Source: an uncultured Flavobacteriales bacterium
GTDB taxonomy: Bacteria; Bacteroidota; Bacteroidia; Flavobacteriales; UBA7312
Direction: 5' to 3'
Length of the DNA: 40,176 bases
Assembly: GCA_913041085.1 (NCBI GenBank)
Contig: CAJWHN010000006.1
Coordinates: forward strand, 1-40,176
Under the pieces are notes generated by a model that searched no databases, had not been told where the DNA came from, and worked only from the letters and a program-made list of their open reading frames with translations. The translations under genes were made by a program, and so were the position numbers. This document shows, piece after piece, positions 8,972 through 18,668 of the stretch (position 1 is the stretch's first letter; each line of letters opens with the position of its first letter).

Positions 8972-11900
8972 TTATCTGAGCAAACTTATTTCTCCCATAA
9001 AGAAGTGTGACTTTCCTATCATATCTATGACATCAATACGATAAGCATAAACGCCGTTTATAGCATTTTTTCCGTCCCATTCATCTTCTATATCATTGGA
9101 ATTAAAAACTAGCTCTCCCCAACGATTTACTATACTAATGGTAAATGTTGCTATGCCATATCCTTTACATCCAAAAGCATCGTTGATTCTATCACCATCT
9201 GGCGTAAAAGTATCAGGTATATACAGCTCAAAATTGGGATGTATAATAACTTGTTTAGTAATACTATCCGTACAGCCAAATTCATTAGCTACAAATAACT
9301 TAATATCGTAATTGCCAGCACTTTCATAATCGTGTTCAGTATCCATATCATAATATAGCTCAGTACTATCTCCAAACGACCATTCGTAATAATTAGCAAA
9401 TAGCGATTGGTCATTGACATAAATAGTAGGCTCATTGATAGACGTTTCTCTAGGATAAAGGGTAAATTCAGCCTGTGGTCTATTCCTTAGTAAAAGATTG
9501 AATTCTTCAGAATTTTCACCATTACAGAAGGCATCCTTCAGATTGGATACTCTATAATAGCCCAAATCTGAAATTAATAGACTTTGTTGTCCATCGGACA
9601 TATCCGAATAACTTAAAATAGTCTCATTGTTTAACTCTAGCTCATAACTGAGAGGACTAATTCCAGTTGTAATTATGTTTAACTGAATATTACTATCGGC
9701 AAAGCATAAAAATTCATCAGAAAAAATGTTGACTTGAGGTTTGTAATTTAAGATAAGCAAAGATGTGTCTGACGAATAACAATCTTCCAATTCAGCTCTT
9801 AGGTATAAGTTGATTTCTTGATTGTTTAAATCCTCATCACTAAACACATAGTCTGTAAATGGAAGGTTTTGATTTTGAAATGTTCCATTTCCACTTGTTG
9901 TCCAAAGATAGGAACTAGCGTTAGTAGAACTTCCTTCTAGAATAACACTTTCATCCTCACAGCCATAGGTTGTATCCTCCAAAATATTAATGTTGGGTTG
10001 TTCCAAAAAGTTAATATTCACTGATGAATTAGATTCACAGCCAAAGGCATTGGTTTCAGTCCAAGTAAAGCTATTCACTCCATAAAAATCATTAATGATA
10101 TCAGTTGTTGGAGAATTTACCGACGTTAGGGTAGCATTGTTAGATGACCAGAATCCAAGATTCCCATTGTCAATAGCTTGTAATTGGTATTCTAGTCCAC
10201 ATACATTTGTGCTTGCTCCTGCATATGCAGTAGGGTTAGCATGAATGATTACTTCTACTGTGTCTTGATTAAAACAATTATAAATGTTATTGGCTGTTAC
10301 TATAAATTCATATTGTCCTACTTCTGGATTGAAAGGAATATCGTTTTGAACTCCATTATTCCAAAAGTAGTTTACCCCTCCGTTACCATTTAGGGTAATA
10401 GATTCTCCAAAACAAACTGCTGTATCATTACCTGCATAAATATTAGGAAGAGGGTTGATAATTTGCGATATGGTAGTTGGGTTACTCACACAATTATTTT
10501 CTGATGTTTCTGTAATATAAACGCTTGTAGTCCCTAATGAATAAGGAATTTGATAAACTTCAGATTGTACAATCAAATTACTTAAAGCTAAATTACTATA
10601 CCATTGAATAGTAGAATTTTGTTCCTCCGGTAATATGGTGATTGCATTTATAGTTTCATCAGCACAATATTCGTATAAGTTCGTAGTATTGGGATTGCTA
10701 GGAACGAGGTAAACCTCAACATTTTGTTCACTTGAGCTTGAGCATGAGGATAAGCTACCAGGGGTAGAATATTCGATAGTATATATACTGCCAGATGTGG
10801 TGTTGCTAAGCTCACCATTAATGCTATCTATAAGAGCTCCATCAGGATTATTAGTTAATGAAAACTGACCTGCTGTAACTCCTGTAATCACGGCGTTATT
10901 GCTACTTCCATAACAAAAGTTATCTATTGTGAAACTAGCGTCTTCAAATGGTAAAACACTTAAATTTTGAGTAGATGAGTTTGGGCAATCCCCATTGGTT
11001 TGGTACATTATTTGATAATCAGCACCAATATTAGTATTTGATAATTCACCATTTATAGGATTTATAGTTGTTGCATCTGATGAGTTAACAAGTGAAAATA
11101 CACCATTTTCAAGTCCAGTAATCGTCGCTGAGTTATTAGAGCCTTGACAAAAGCTTTCAACACTAAAAGAGGCATCATCCAAATTTATTACAGAAAGATG
11201 AAATGTATCGGAACGTACTTCACAATCACCAATATCCCCAGTTAGTACGTAGATACCACTATCAGCTTGAGAAATAGAACCAAAGTCATAATCATTACCT
11301 GTGGCAGTAAAGCCATTAGGTCCTTCCCACGAGTAATTTACATTTGTTAAAACCTCACCACTTAGCACTAGTGTTTCTCCTTCACAATAGGATTCTGTAG
11401 ATGAAGTGATATTATGACTGAAGGTATTGTAATTACTAAAGTATCCATACCTACTTGATGACTCACGTCCCATTATGATACCAACGTGAAAAAAATCTGT
11501 GCTGTTAGTGATATTCGAATTTTCTAGTATTTCAACATATGTTGGGTTAGAAATAGAAGCGAATTTCCATTCTCCATTAGTATTAGGTACATCGCTAAAG
11601 TCTGCTGCTGTTATCAAATTAGGGTTTCCATTTAATGAAAAGTCATCTTCAGCACCTGATTTTACAAGAAGGTTTAATTTAAAAAATGGGTTGTCTAAGG
11701 AGCGAATAAAAGACACATCTTGAGAGCCTGTGCAATTAATAGGAGGTAAGATAGCACCACATACTTCTGAGCCATAACCTGTCATGTGTAAAGCAATAAC
11801 TGGACTAGAAGTTGAAAAGTAAATAGCATCATTGGGTAAGCTTAGTTCATAGGTTTCTCCGGTATTAATAGTAGAAAGAATATTTCCCCCAGAGGTTATG

Positions 11901-12736
11901 GTAGTATTATCTTCAGAGGCAGTTATATATATTTTATCATCTAGAGTAAGTTGACCTTTGATGCCAATGTATTCTTGCCCCATTTTGTTGACTGATATGA
12001 GTTGATCGGCAAGTAAATCGTAATTATTTCCACCATAATAAGATAGACCAAGTATGGAGTCATCACTTATTGTAACAGCTATAGGTTTATCACTAGCTAT
12101 ATGAGTTCCACTTGGACGTAAAAAAGAGAGAGTACTTGCTGAACGTAAAGAATAGGTTTGCCCTCTGTTTAAAGTGATAGAAAATGTAGTGTTTGCAGGA
12201 TAGCCAACTAGGTTTTGAGTGGGTGTAATTTCTATTGTGGTATTATCTTCTGTAGCTACGATGTCTATACCAGCTTTGCTTTGGGAATAATAACTATTTA
12301 ATAAATTCTGAAAAGGAGTGTAAAACTCAGTACCTAAAGCATTATTTCCTTTTAGAGAAAGTAAATCAGGATTATTGATAGATGCTTCTTCATAATATGC
12401 AGTAATAGGTACAGTAGAGCTGATATAAATACCGTAGTTAAGAATTTGATTGACGGGTTTATTTTCAATGATGTTTAACCAATTAGTAAGATTAATAGAT
12501 TGTGCGTCATTGGCATTAAGACTAACGGTTTGTTCTGGAAAGCCTGCGTTGGCGGGTTGAGTAATGCTAACAGTGGCAGGGCTGTCAAAGGAGGCGAAGC
12601 GCAAGTATATTGGGCTATCACTATGACCTGCCCACACTTCAGGAGCAACAAACCAAAAGGCAGTATCGGTTTGTGCATTTGTTTTTAGAGCAAATACACA
12701 ATACAGAAAGAATAAAAATAAAAAATACTTTTTCAA
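8972..12736 (-). CDS. large secreted adhesin-like protein: IgGFc-binding-like N-terminus, internal repeats, PKD, gliding motility-associated C-terminal (T9SS type B) domain
   Basis: DTAFWFVAPEVWAGHSDSPIYLRFASF N-terminus; PKD-like WSFGDST..YDMDTEHDYESAGNYDIKLFVAN; C-terminal LYIPDTFTPDGDRINDAFGCKG...FTISIVNRWGELVFNSND..EWDGKNAINGVYAYRI. Confidence 0.88.
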   Translation of the reverse strand: MKKYFLFLFFLYCVFALKTNAQTDTAFWFVAPEVWAGHSDSPIYLRFASFDSPATVSITQPANAGFPEQTVSLNANDAQSINLTNWLNIIENKPVNQILNYGIYISSTVPITAYYEEASINNPDLLSLKGNNALGTEFYTPFQNLLNSYYSQSKAGIDIVATEDNTTIEITPTQNLVGYPANTTFSITLNRGQTYSLRSASTLSFLRPSGTHIASDKPIAVTISDDSILGLSYYGGNNYDLLADQLISVNKMGQEYIGIKGQLTLDDKIYITASEDNTTITSGGNILSTINTGETYELSLPNDAIYFSTSSPVIALHMTGYGSEVCGAILPPINCTGSQDVSFIRSLDNPFFKLNLLVKSGAEDDFSLNGNPNLITAADFSDVPNTNGEWKFASISNPTYVEILENSNITNSTDFFHVGIIMGRESSSRYGYFSNYNTFSHNITSSTESYCEGETLVLSGEVLTNVNYSWEGPNGFTATGNDYDFGSISQADSGIYVLTGDIGDCEVRSDTFHLSVINLDDASFSVESFCQGSNNSATITGLENGVFSLVNSSDATTINPINGELSNTNIGADYQIMYQTNGDCPNSSTQNLSVLPFEDASFTIDNFCYGSSNNAVITGVTAGQFSLTNNPDGALIDSINGELSNTTSGSIYTIEYSTPGSLSSCSSSSEQNVEVYLVPSNPNTTNLYEYCADETINAITILPEEQNSTIQWYSNLALSNLIVQSEVYQIPYSLGTTSVYITETSENNCVSNPTTISQIINPLPNIYAGNDTAVCFGESITLNGNGGVNYFWNNGVQNDIPFNPEVGQYEFIVTANNIYNCFNQDTVEVIIHANPTAYAGASTNVCGLEYQLQAIDNGNLGFWSSNNATLTSVNSPTTDIINDFYGVNSFTWTETNAFGCESNSSVNINFLEQPNINILEDTTYGCEDESVILEGSSTNASSYLWTTSGNGTFQNQNLPFTDYVFSDEDLNNQEINLYLRAELEDCYSSDTSLLILNYKPQVNIFSDEFLCFADSNIQLNIITTGISPLSYELELNNETILSYSDMSDGQQSLLISDLGYYRVSNLKDAFCNGENSEEFNLLLRNRPQAEFTLYPRETSINEPTIYVNDQSLFANYYEWSFGDSTELYYDMDTEHDYESAGNYDIKLFVANEFGCTDSITKQVIIHPNFELYIPDTFTPDGDRINDAFGCKGYGIATFTISIVNRWGELVFNSNDIEDEWDGKNAINGVYAYRIDVIDMIGKSHFFMGEISLLR

Positions 12737-12890
12737 GAAATGCCTTATTTGATTAAGTGTGATTACTACACAAATTTATTAAAACTAAAGTTGTTTTCAA
12801 ATCTTTTTCTAGTATAGTATATCTTATAAAAATGTTGCAATTTTTAGTTTTAAAAACTAATATTGACAAATAGATTTTATCAAAAAAATT

Positions 12891-14786
12891 ATGTTAAAAA
12901 TTAATTCCTTAGAACAATACCAATCTGACTACAAAAGAAGTGTTGAAAACCCTGAATTATTTTGGGAAAGTATAGCTGTTAGTTTTGAGTGGAAAAAGAA
13001 ATGGGATAAGGTGCTGGACTGGAATTTTGACGAGCCAAATGTCAAGTGGTTTGATGGAGGACAGTTAAATATTACGGAGAATTGTCTCGACAGACACCTA
13101 GATAGCATTGGTGATAAAGTTGCTTTTCACTGGGTTCCTAATGATATAAGCGAAAAAGGAAGAAAAATAAGCTACAGAGAATTACACGCTGAGGTGTGTA
13201 AATTTTCCAATGTTTTATCAAGAAATGGTGTTAAAAAAGGGGATAGGGTATGCCTTTATATGCCTATGGTTCCCGAACTTGTTATTGCTGTTTTAGCTTG
13301 TGCTAGAGTAGGTGCTATACACTCTGTTGTTTTTGCTGGATTTTCTGCTCAATCACTTTCTGATAGAATTAACGATTGTAATTGCAATCTAGTAATAACT
13401 GCTGATGGAGCATTTAGAGGTGCTAAAACAATTGATTTAAAATCCATTGTTGATGAAAGTTTATTGACTTGTTCTTCTGTTAAAAGGGTTATTGTTTTGG
13501 AAAGAACAAAAACAGAGGCTTCAATGCTAGAAGGTCGTGATGTTTGGTGGCATGATGAGATGCTAAATACGTCTCCAAATCATCAAGCTGAGACCATGAA
13601 TTCAGAAGACACCTTATTTATCTTATATACTTCGGGTTCTACAGGAAAGCCAAAGGGTGTAGTTCATAGTACAGCAGGATATATGATATATGCTGAATAT
13701 TCATTTAGAAATGTTTTTCAGTATCAAGAGGATGATATTTTTTGGTGTACCGCCGATATAGGTTGGATAACAGGACATTCATACATTATTTATGGCCCTC
13801 TATTAGCTGGTGCATCTAGCATAATGTTTGAAGGAGTGCCTACTTATCCTAATGCAGGACGTTTTTGGGATATTGTCGATAAATACCAAGTTAATCTTTT
13901 TTATACTGCTCCAACAGCTATACGTGCTTTACAAGCAAAAGGTTTAGAATATATCAAACCTTATAAATTAGATACTTTAAAAGTATTAGGAACCGTCGGA
14001 GAACCGATTAATGAAGAAGCTTGGAATTGGTATAATGATGAGATTGGAAAAGGTAAATGTCCTATAGTTGATACGTGGTGGCAAACAGAAACAGGAGGTA
14101 TTCTTATTTCTCCTTTAGCTGGTATCACACCCCTAAAACCTACTTATGCTACTTTACCATTGCCCGGTATTCAGGTTTGTTTAGTTGATTCTGAAGGATA
14201 TGAAATTTTGGGTAATGATGTGTCAGGAAATTTATGTATTAAATATCCTTGGCCGTCTATGATAAGAACTAACTATGGTGACCATGAACGTTGCCGACAA
14301 GTGTATTTCTCGACCTACAAAGGAAAATATTTTACTGGTGATGGTTGTAAAAGAGATGAAGATGGTTATTATAGAATTACGGGTAGGGTAGATGATGTCA
14401 TTAATGTATCTGGTCATAGAATAGGAACTGCTGAGTTAGAAGATGCTATCAATACTTCTGATAAAGTCATTGAATCTGCTGTTGTTGGTTTTCCACACCC
14501 AATAAAGGGTCAGGGTATTTTTGCTTTTGTTATTTCGAGTAGTAGTGATAATGAAAATTACATTGAAGAAATTAGAGCACAAGTCACGAAAGTTATTGGA
14601 CCTATTGCCAAGCCAGACAGAATCCTATTAGTTGATGGCTTACCAAAAACACGTTCTGGTAAAATTATGAGAAGAATACTTAGAAAAATTGCTTCTGGGG
14701 AATTCTCTAAAATGGGAGATACAAGCACTTTACTTGACCCTGCTGTTGTTGAACATATTTGTGATGTCTATTCACAAGAAAAATAA
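12891..14786 (+). CDS. acs: acetyl-CoA synthetase (acetate--CoA ligase)
   Basis: YTSGSTGKPKGVVHS, WWQTETGGILISP, YFTGDGCKRDEDGYYRITGRVDDVINVSGHRIGTAELE, PKTRSGKIMRRILRKIA. Confidence 0.96.
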   Translation: MLKINSLEQYQSDYKRSVENPELFWESIAVSFEWKKKWDKVLDWNFDEPNVKWFDGGQLNITENCLDRHLDSIGDKVAFHWVPNDISEKGRKISYRELHAEVCKFSNVLSRNGVKKGDRVCLYMPMVPELVIAVLACARVGAIHSVVFAGFSAQSLSDRINDCNCNLVITADGAFRGAKTIDLKSIVDESLLTCSSVKRVIVLERTKTEASMLEGRDVWWHDEMLNTSPNHQAETMNSEDTLFILYTSGSTGKPKGVVHSTAGYMIYAEYSFRNVFQYQEDDIFWCTADIGWITGHSYIIYGPLLAGASSIMFEGVPTYPNAGRFWDIVDKYQVNLFYTAPTAIRALQAKGLEYIKPYKLDTLKVLGTVGEPINEEAWNWYNDEIGKGKCPIVDTWWQTETGGILISPLAGITPLKPTYATLPLPGIQVCLVDSEGYEILGNDVSGNLCIKYPWPSMIRTNYGDHERCRQVYFSTYKGKYFTGDGCKRDEDGYYRITGRVDDVINVSGHRIGTAELEDAINTSDKVIESAVVGFPHPIKGQGIFAFVISSSSDNENYIEEIRAQVTKVIGPIAKPDRILLVDGLPKTRSGKIMRRILRKIASGEFSKMGDTSTLLDPAVVEHICDVYSQEK

Positions 14787-14802
14787 ATCGTTTTTTATAT
14801 AA

Positions 14803-14835
14803 AAAAAGCCCCAAGCATTTAGCTTGGGGCTTTTT
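14803..14835. terminator. bidirectional rho-independent terminator between convergent acs and photolyase-like gene
   Basis: AAAAAGCCCCAAGC-ATTTA-GCTTGGGGCTTTTT perfect hairpin with A/T tracts on both sides. Confidence 0.92.
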
Positions 14836-14898
14836 AATTTATAAGATTTCGAATAGCCAAAAATCCAAATAAACAAAGTAAATTTTTTTAAAAAATAA

Positions 14899-15984
14899 TC
14901 ATTTAATGTGTTTTTTACACTTATTCCAATACTTGAAAAAGCTAGGAAAATAACCCTTGACAGGAAATATCCAATCTCTATCTTCCTCTGTTCCTTCATA
15001 ACAATGATTTTGAGGATGTTCTTTATAGTAAATATGACTTTCTTTGGTAACTTTTTTTAATTCCTTGAACTCGCCAACAAATAATTTTATGCCATTAATA
15101 TTTTTAGATAAGTTTAACATAAATTCCATTGATTTTTTAGAAATCGGGTAATTTTCAAAAACAGATGGTTCGACAAGAAGAATTCTATTCGCATCAACAT
15201 TTATTTTCCATTGTGGGTCGAGGTTATAAAAGTTATATATAAATGTAGGCTTATTGGTGTCAATTTTAATTTCTTCAGTCATTTTGGGCAGAGGTGTAGT
15301 CAGTTTTAAGTCCTTAAGTTCTGCTAATTCATTGGGAATTTTTAAATCATTAAACTGATGGTACTCAATATCAAGAAAAGTATTTTTTTGAGAGGTATAG
15401 CAGTATTTGTTGATATTGTTCTGATTAGCATAATACAATTTATTACTATTGCTACCGCATACCCATTGCCAACTCAAAGCATTACTTGCCCAATCTGCAT
15501 CTAACAAATGATAATACATCCATTGAGCAGGTAATTTCCAATGAGACTTAGCCACATTACAACAAAGTGATGCTATGTACATACGCAGGTGGTTGTGTAT
15601 GTATCCACTTTCATAAAATTCTATTATACTATCATCTATGGCTTTTATAGAGGTTTTTCCGTCAATAATAGCTTTTGGTATAAGGTGATTTTTAACCTTT
15701 TCTTGCTTATTTTTTAAATCAAAATTGATTAGAGTGCCTTTTTCTATCCAAATTTGTTGCCAATAATCTCTCCAAGCTAATTCTTGTACAAATTTTTCGA
15801 TTTTATAAAATGGATAACTTTGAGCCATGACATATTCAAAAACTTGTTTGGTAGAAATGACACCTCTAGAAATATAAGGTGATAATTTACTGACATCTCC
15901 ATCAATAAAATTACGATTCTTAGCGTATTCAACAGGTTTGAGTAGGACTAACTTCTGAAGTATTTGTGAGAAGTCTGTATGCAT
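14899..15984 (-). CDS. photolyase/cryptochrome-family FAD-binding protein lacking an N-terminal antenna domain, with a C-terminal alpha/beta-like extension
   Basis: LSPYISRGVISTKQVFEYV, FVQELAWRDYWQQIW, YIHNHLRMYIAS, LLDADWASNALSWQWVCGSNSNKLYYANQNNINKYC; C-terminal RILLVEPSVFENYPISKKSMEFMLNLSKNINGIKLFVGEF...GYFPSFFKYWNKCKK. Confidence 0.87.
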   Translation of the reverse strand: MHTDFSQILQKLVLLKPVEYAKNRNFIDGDVSKLSPYISRGVISTKQVFEYVMAQSYPFYKIEKFVQELAWRDYWQQIWIEKGTLINFDLKNKQEKVKNHLIPKAIIDGKTSIKAIDDSIIEFYESGYIHNHLRMYIASLCCNVAKSHWKLPAQWMYYHLLDADWASNALSWQWVCGSNSNKLYYANQNNINKYCYTSQKNTFLDIEYHQFNDLKIPNELAELKDLKLTTPLPKMTEEIKIDTNKPTFIYNFYNLDPQWKINVDANRILLVEPSVFENYPISKKSMEFMLNLSKNINGIKLFVGEFKELKKVTKESHIYYKEHPQNHCYEGTEEDRDWIFPVKGYFPSFFKYWNKCKKHIK

Positions 15985-16067
15985 TTTGTAGAACTATAAA
16001 GTTAAAAAGCTATACAAAAATACAGTTTTAAGCGATTGCATAACTAAAAGCTGACTATAAAAACCAT

Positions 16068-16373
16068 TTATTTGTTTCTATTTCCTCTAAAAGCTTGATA
16101 CAATTTTTCTTTAATTTCTTCTTCCATATCCGCTTCTGCTTGCAAGTAGCCTTCTTTTCTACCAATAATCATAGCAATAAAAATAGCTTCTCTAAGATTA
16201 TGACCTTTTTGAAGAATTTTCATCATAGCGTCATAGGTATATTCTGTTTCATCAGCGATTTGTAGAGCACGCTTTTCAAATTCTACTAATTCTTGTTGGT
16301 CGCATTCTAACAGATGGCATAGCTTTTCTATTTCGAAGGAGCTCAGGTGTTGTATTTTACTTGGAATATTCAT
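16068..16373 (-). CDS. hypothetical cytoplasmic protein
   Basis: 101-aa ORF with no recognised domain; charged helical C-terminus. Confidence 0.45.
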   Translation of the reverse strand: MNIPSKIQHLSSFEIEKLCHLLECDQQELVEFEKRALQIADETEYTYDAMMKILQKGHNLREAIFIAMIIGRKEGYLQAEADMEEEIKEKLYQAFRGNRNK

Positions 16374-16549
16374 AATTCTTAATTTCTATTATAATTCATT
16401 TCAAATATTATGCCAATGTTAAATTATAGTCAAAATGTCAGTTAGATAGAACTTCATAAATATTTGTTATTAATCAAAAGAATAGATTAATGATTTTATG
16501 GAAGTTATTTTTTTTAACTAAATTTGATAAAACTTAATCTAATAAACCA

Positions 16550-17884
16550 ATGTTCAAAAAAGTTTTACTATTTCTACTTTTTTCGCCATTTATTTTAAAA
16601 GCTCAAGACTGTATCGACTCAACAGCTATTGACCCGGGTTGTATTTGTTTTTTAATCTATGATCCTGTTTGTGGATGTGACGGTGAATTGTATAGCAATG
16701 CGTGTGAGGCCACACAGTGTTTTGGTGTTACATCATATGTTTCGGCATACGATACCAATGGGAATATAATAGATTGTTCTTCAGTATCCTCAGATAATTC
16801 TATTTGCGACTCTATTAATGTGGATGTAGAATCATTTAATTTTGTGTCAGATGATGGAGAAGCTTCTTTGACTATAAATATGTCCACCTTCTTTACTTCA
16901 TCAGATTTCTTTGGTTATGCAGGTTTTGTATTTTTAAATTCCGATGGAGAAGAAATTGCTGAGGAAGGTATGGACGCTGGAAATGTGTATGGTTTTGGTG
17001 CTAACTACAGTGATACGAGAACATTATATTTTGAAGAATTTTTTAGTATTCCTTTTGAAGGAAGCTTGTTGCTTTATGAAGGATTTTTTGCTGGAAACCC
17101 TGAGCTTGCATGTTCATTTCCTATTAGCTTTGGTCTTGATGGTTCTGGTATTTCTTTAGAGGGACAATATCATTTAGCCGAAGAATACGATTATGTGGAG
17201 TTTACTTCTGATTCTTTATTTGTTTATGACTTTGAAGAAGATATGGAATGCTACGAGTATATTGCCTTTAGTTATTTAGCATCAGACTCTCAGTTAGTAC
17301 TTACTAGTATAGAACTTGAGGAGCAAATTTTGTTTGATTATGAATTTTCTGAAAATAATATAATGCTAATGACTACTGAAGATAATATTTTGTTGGATTA
17401 CACCTCTTTTGATGCTTCAGAGTGGGAAGAGTGTAATGAAGATTCTACAGACTGTATTATTTCTAATGTATTTGCTGAGGCAGGTGAATGTGATAGCTTA
17501 GGTTATTTTATGGTTGATATAGAATTTGATGTGGAAAACCCTATTGCTTACACCTTTACTATTCAGGGTAATGGCACGAATTACGGTTCTTTTGAATATG
17601 GAGAGCCCTTTTATCAATTAGGACCTTTTTTAGGTGATGGTGAGACCGAATATGAGTTTGCTATTACAGACAATGAGGATTCAGAATGTTCTGACTACTA
17701 CGTTTTAGGAACGGTAAGTTGTGATGTTATTTCTAGTATCACCAATTTCGAAATATCAGACAAACGACTTTTATTCATCAAGAATATTTTAGGTGAAACG
17801 GTCAATAAGCTAGAGCCTAATAACCCATACATCTACTTTTATGACGATGGTAGTTTTGAAAAGAAGATTATTTTTGTACAGTAA
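16550..17884 (+). CDS. secreted acidic protein with N-terminal Kazal-like domain and DGSFEKKI-type C-terminal tail
   Basis: Signal peptide MFKKVLLFLLFSPFILKAQ; CICFLIYDPVCGCDGELYSNACEATQCFGVTSY Kazal-like; C-terminal NPYIYFYDDGSFEKKIIFVQ. Confidence 0.78.
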   Translation: MFKKVLLFLLFSPFILKAQDCIDSTAIDPGCICFLIYDPVCGCDGELYSNACEATQCFGVTSYVSAYDTNGNIIDCSSVSSDNSICDSINVDVESFNFVSDDGEASLTINMSTFFTSSDFFGYAGFVFLNSDGEEIAEEGMDAGNVYGFGANYSDTRTLYFEEFFSIPFEGSLLLYEGFFAGNPELACSFPISFGLDGSGISLEGQYHLAEEYDYVEFTSDSLFVYDFEEDMECYEYIAFSYLASDSQLVLTSIELEEQILFDYEFSENNIMLMTTEDNILLDYTSFDASEWEECNEDSTDCIISNVFAEAGECDSLGYFMVDIEFDVENPIAYTFTIQGNGTNYGSFEYGEPFYQLGPFLGDGETEYEFAITDNEDSECSDYYVLGTVSCDVISSITNFEISDKRLLFIKNILGETVNKLEPNNPYIYFYDDGSFEKKIIFVQ

Positions 17885-17901
17885 TTTTTTTTTGAGCACC
17901 C

Positions 17902-18666
17902 TTGTTAAAATTTAAGCATTTCATAAAATCTGACGATGCCGCTTGGATAACATTTATTCATGGAGCTGGTGGCAGTAGTACCATTTGGCACAAACAGGTC
18001 AAAGTGCTAAAAGAACATTTTAATTTATTACTCATCGATTTAAGGGGACACGGTATGTCGAACGACCTTCCTGTAAACACGGACTATTCTTTAGGTTTTG
18101 TGGTAGACGAAGTGGTTGAAGTTATTCATCATTTAAGCATCAAAAAATCTCATTTCATTGGAGTTTCATTAGGAACAATTATCATTACTAAGATTTCTGA
18201 CCTTTATCCTAATATTGTCGATAAGGTAATACTAAGCGGTGCTATTACCAGCTTTTCAACTCGTACATTATTTCTTTTAAGAACAGCACAGGCGATAAAG
18301 GGGTTTACTCCTAACATCATTTTATACCGTTTGTTTGCCCTAATTATAATGCCTAGCAAAGAACATAGAGTTTCTAGAAGAATATTTATCAATGAGGCCA
18401 AAAAGATTAAGAATAGAGCCTTTAAAAATTGGCTGAGATTATTGCCTGAAATTAAGCATACTATTGACGATATTTCTAAACTCAAGCTTTCTAAACCTAC
18501 CTTATTTATTTCAGGAATAGAGGATTACCTTTTTGTGCGACAAATTGAAGAATATGTAAAAGATAAGTCCAATTGTTTTTTAGAAAAAATAAATAATTCA
18601 GGACATATTGTCAATATTGATCAATACCAAACTTTTAATAAATTTGCATTAAAATTCTTAAAATAA
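17902..18666 (+). CDS. alpha/beta hydrolase
   Basis: WITFIHGAGGSSTIW oxyanion loop, LIDLRGHGMSN, FIGVSLGTIII nucleophile elbow, C-terminal NNSGHIVNIDQ; TTG start. Confidence 0.85.
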   Translation: MLKFKHFIKSDDAAWITFIHGAGGSSTIWHKQVKVLKEHFNLLLIDLRGHGMSNDLPVNTDYSLGFVVDEVVEVIHHLSIKKSHFIGVSLGTIIITKISDLYPNIVDKVILSGAITSFSTRTLFLLRTAQAIKGFTPNIILYRLFALIIMPSKEHRVSRRIFINEAKKIKNRAFKNWLRLLPEIKHTIDDISKLKLSKPTLFISGIEDYLFVRQIEEYVKDKSNCFLEKINNSGHIVNIDQYQTFNKFALKFLK

Positions 18667-18668
18667 TC

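Noticed and set aside
12475-12688. Antisense ORFs (and similar ones at 6129, 6948, 9096, 11499, 14232, 16657, 18204, 31196, 32321, 34219, 35335, 36085, 37234, 38591, 39227)
   Set aside because: They lie inside well-supported genes on the other strand or in another frame and have no recognisable domains.
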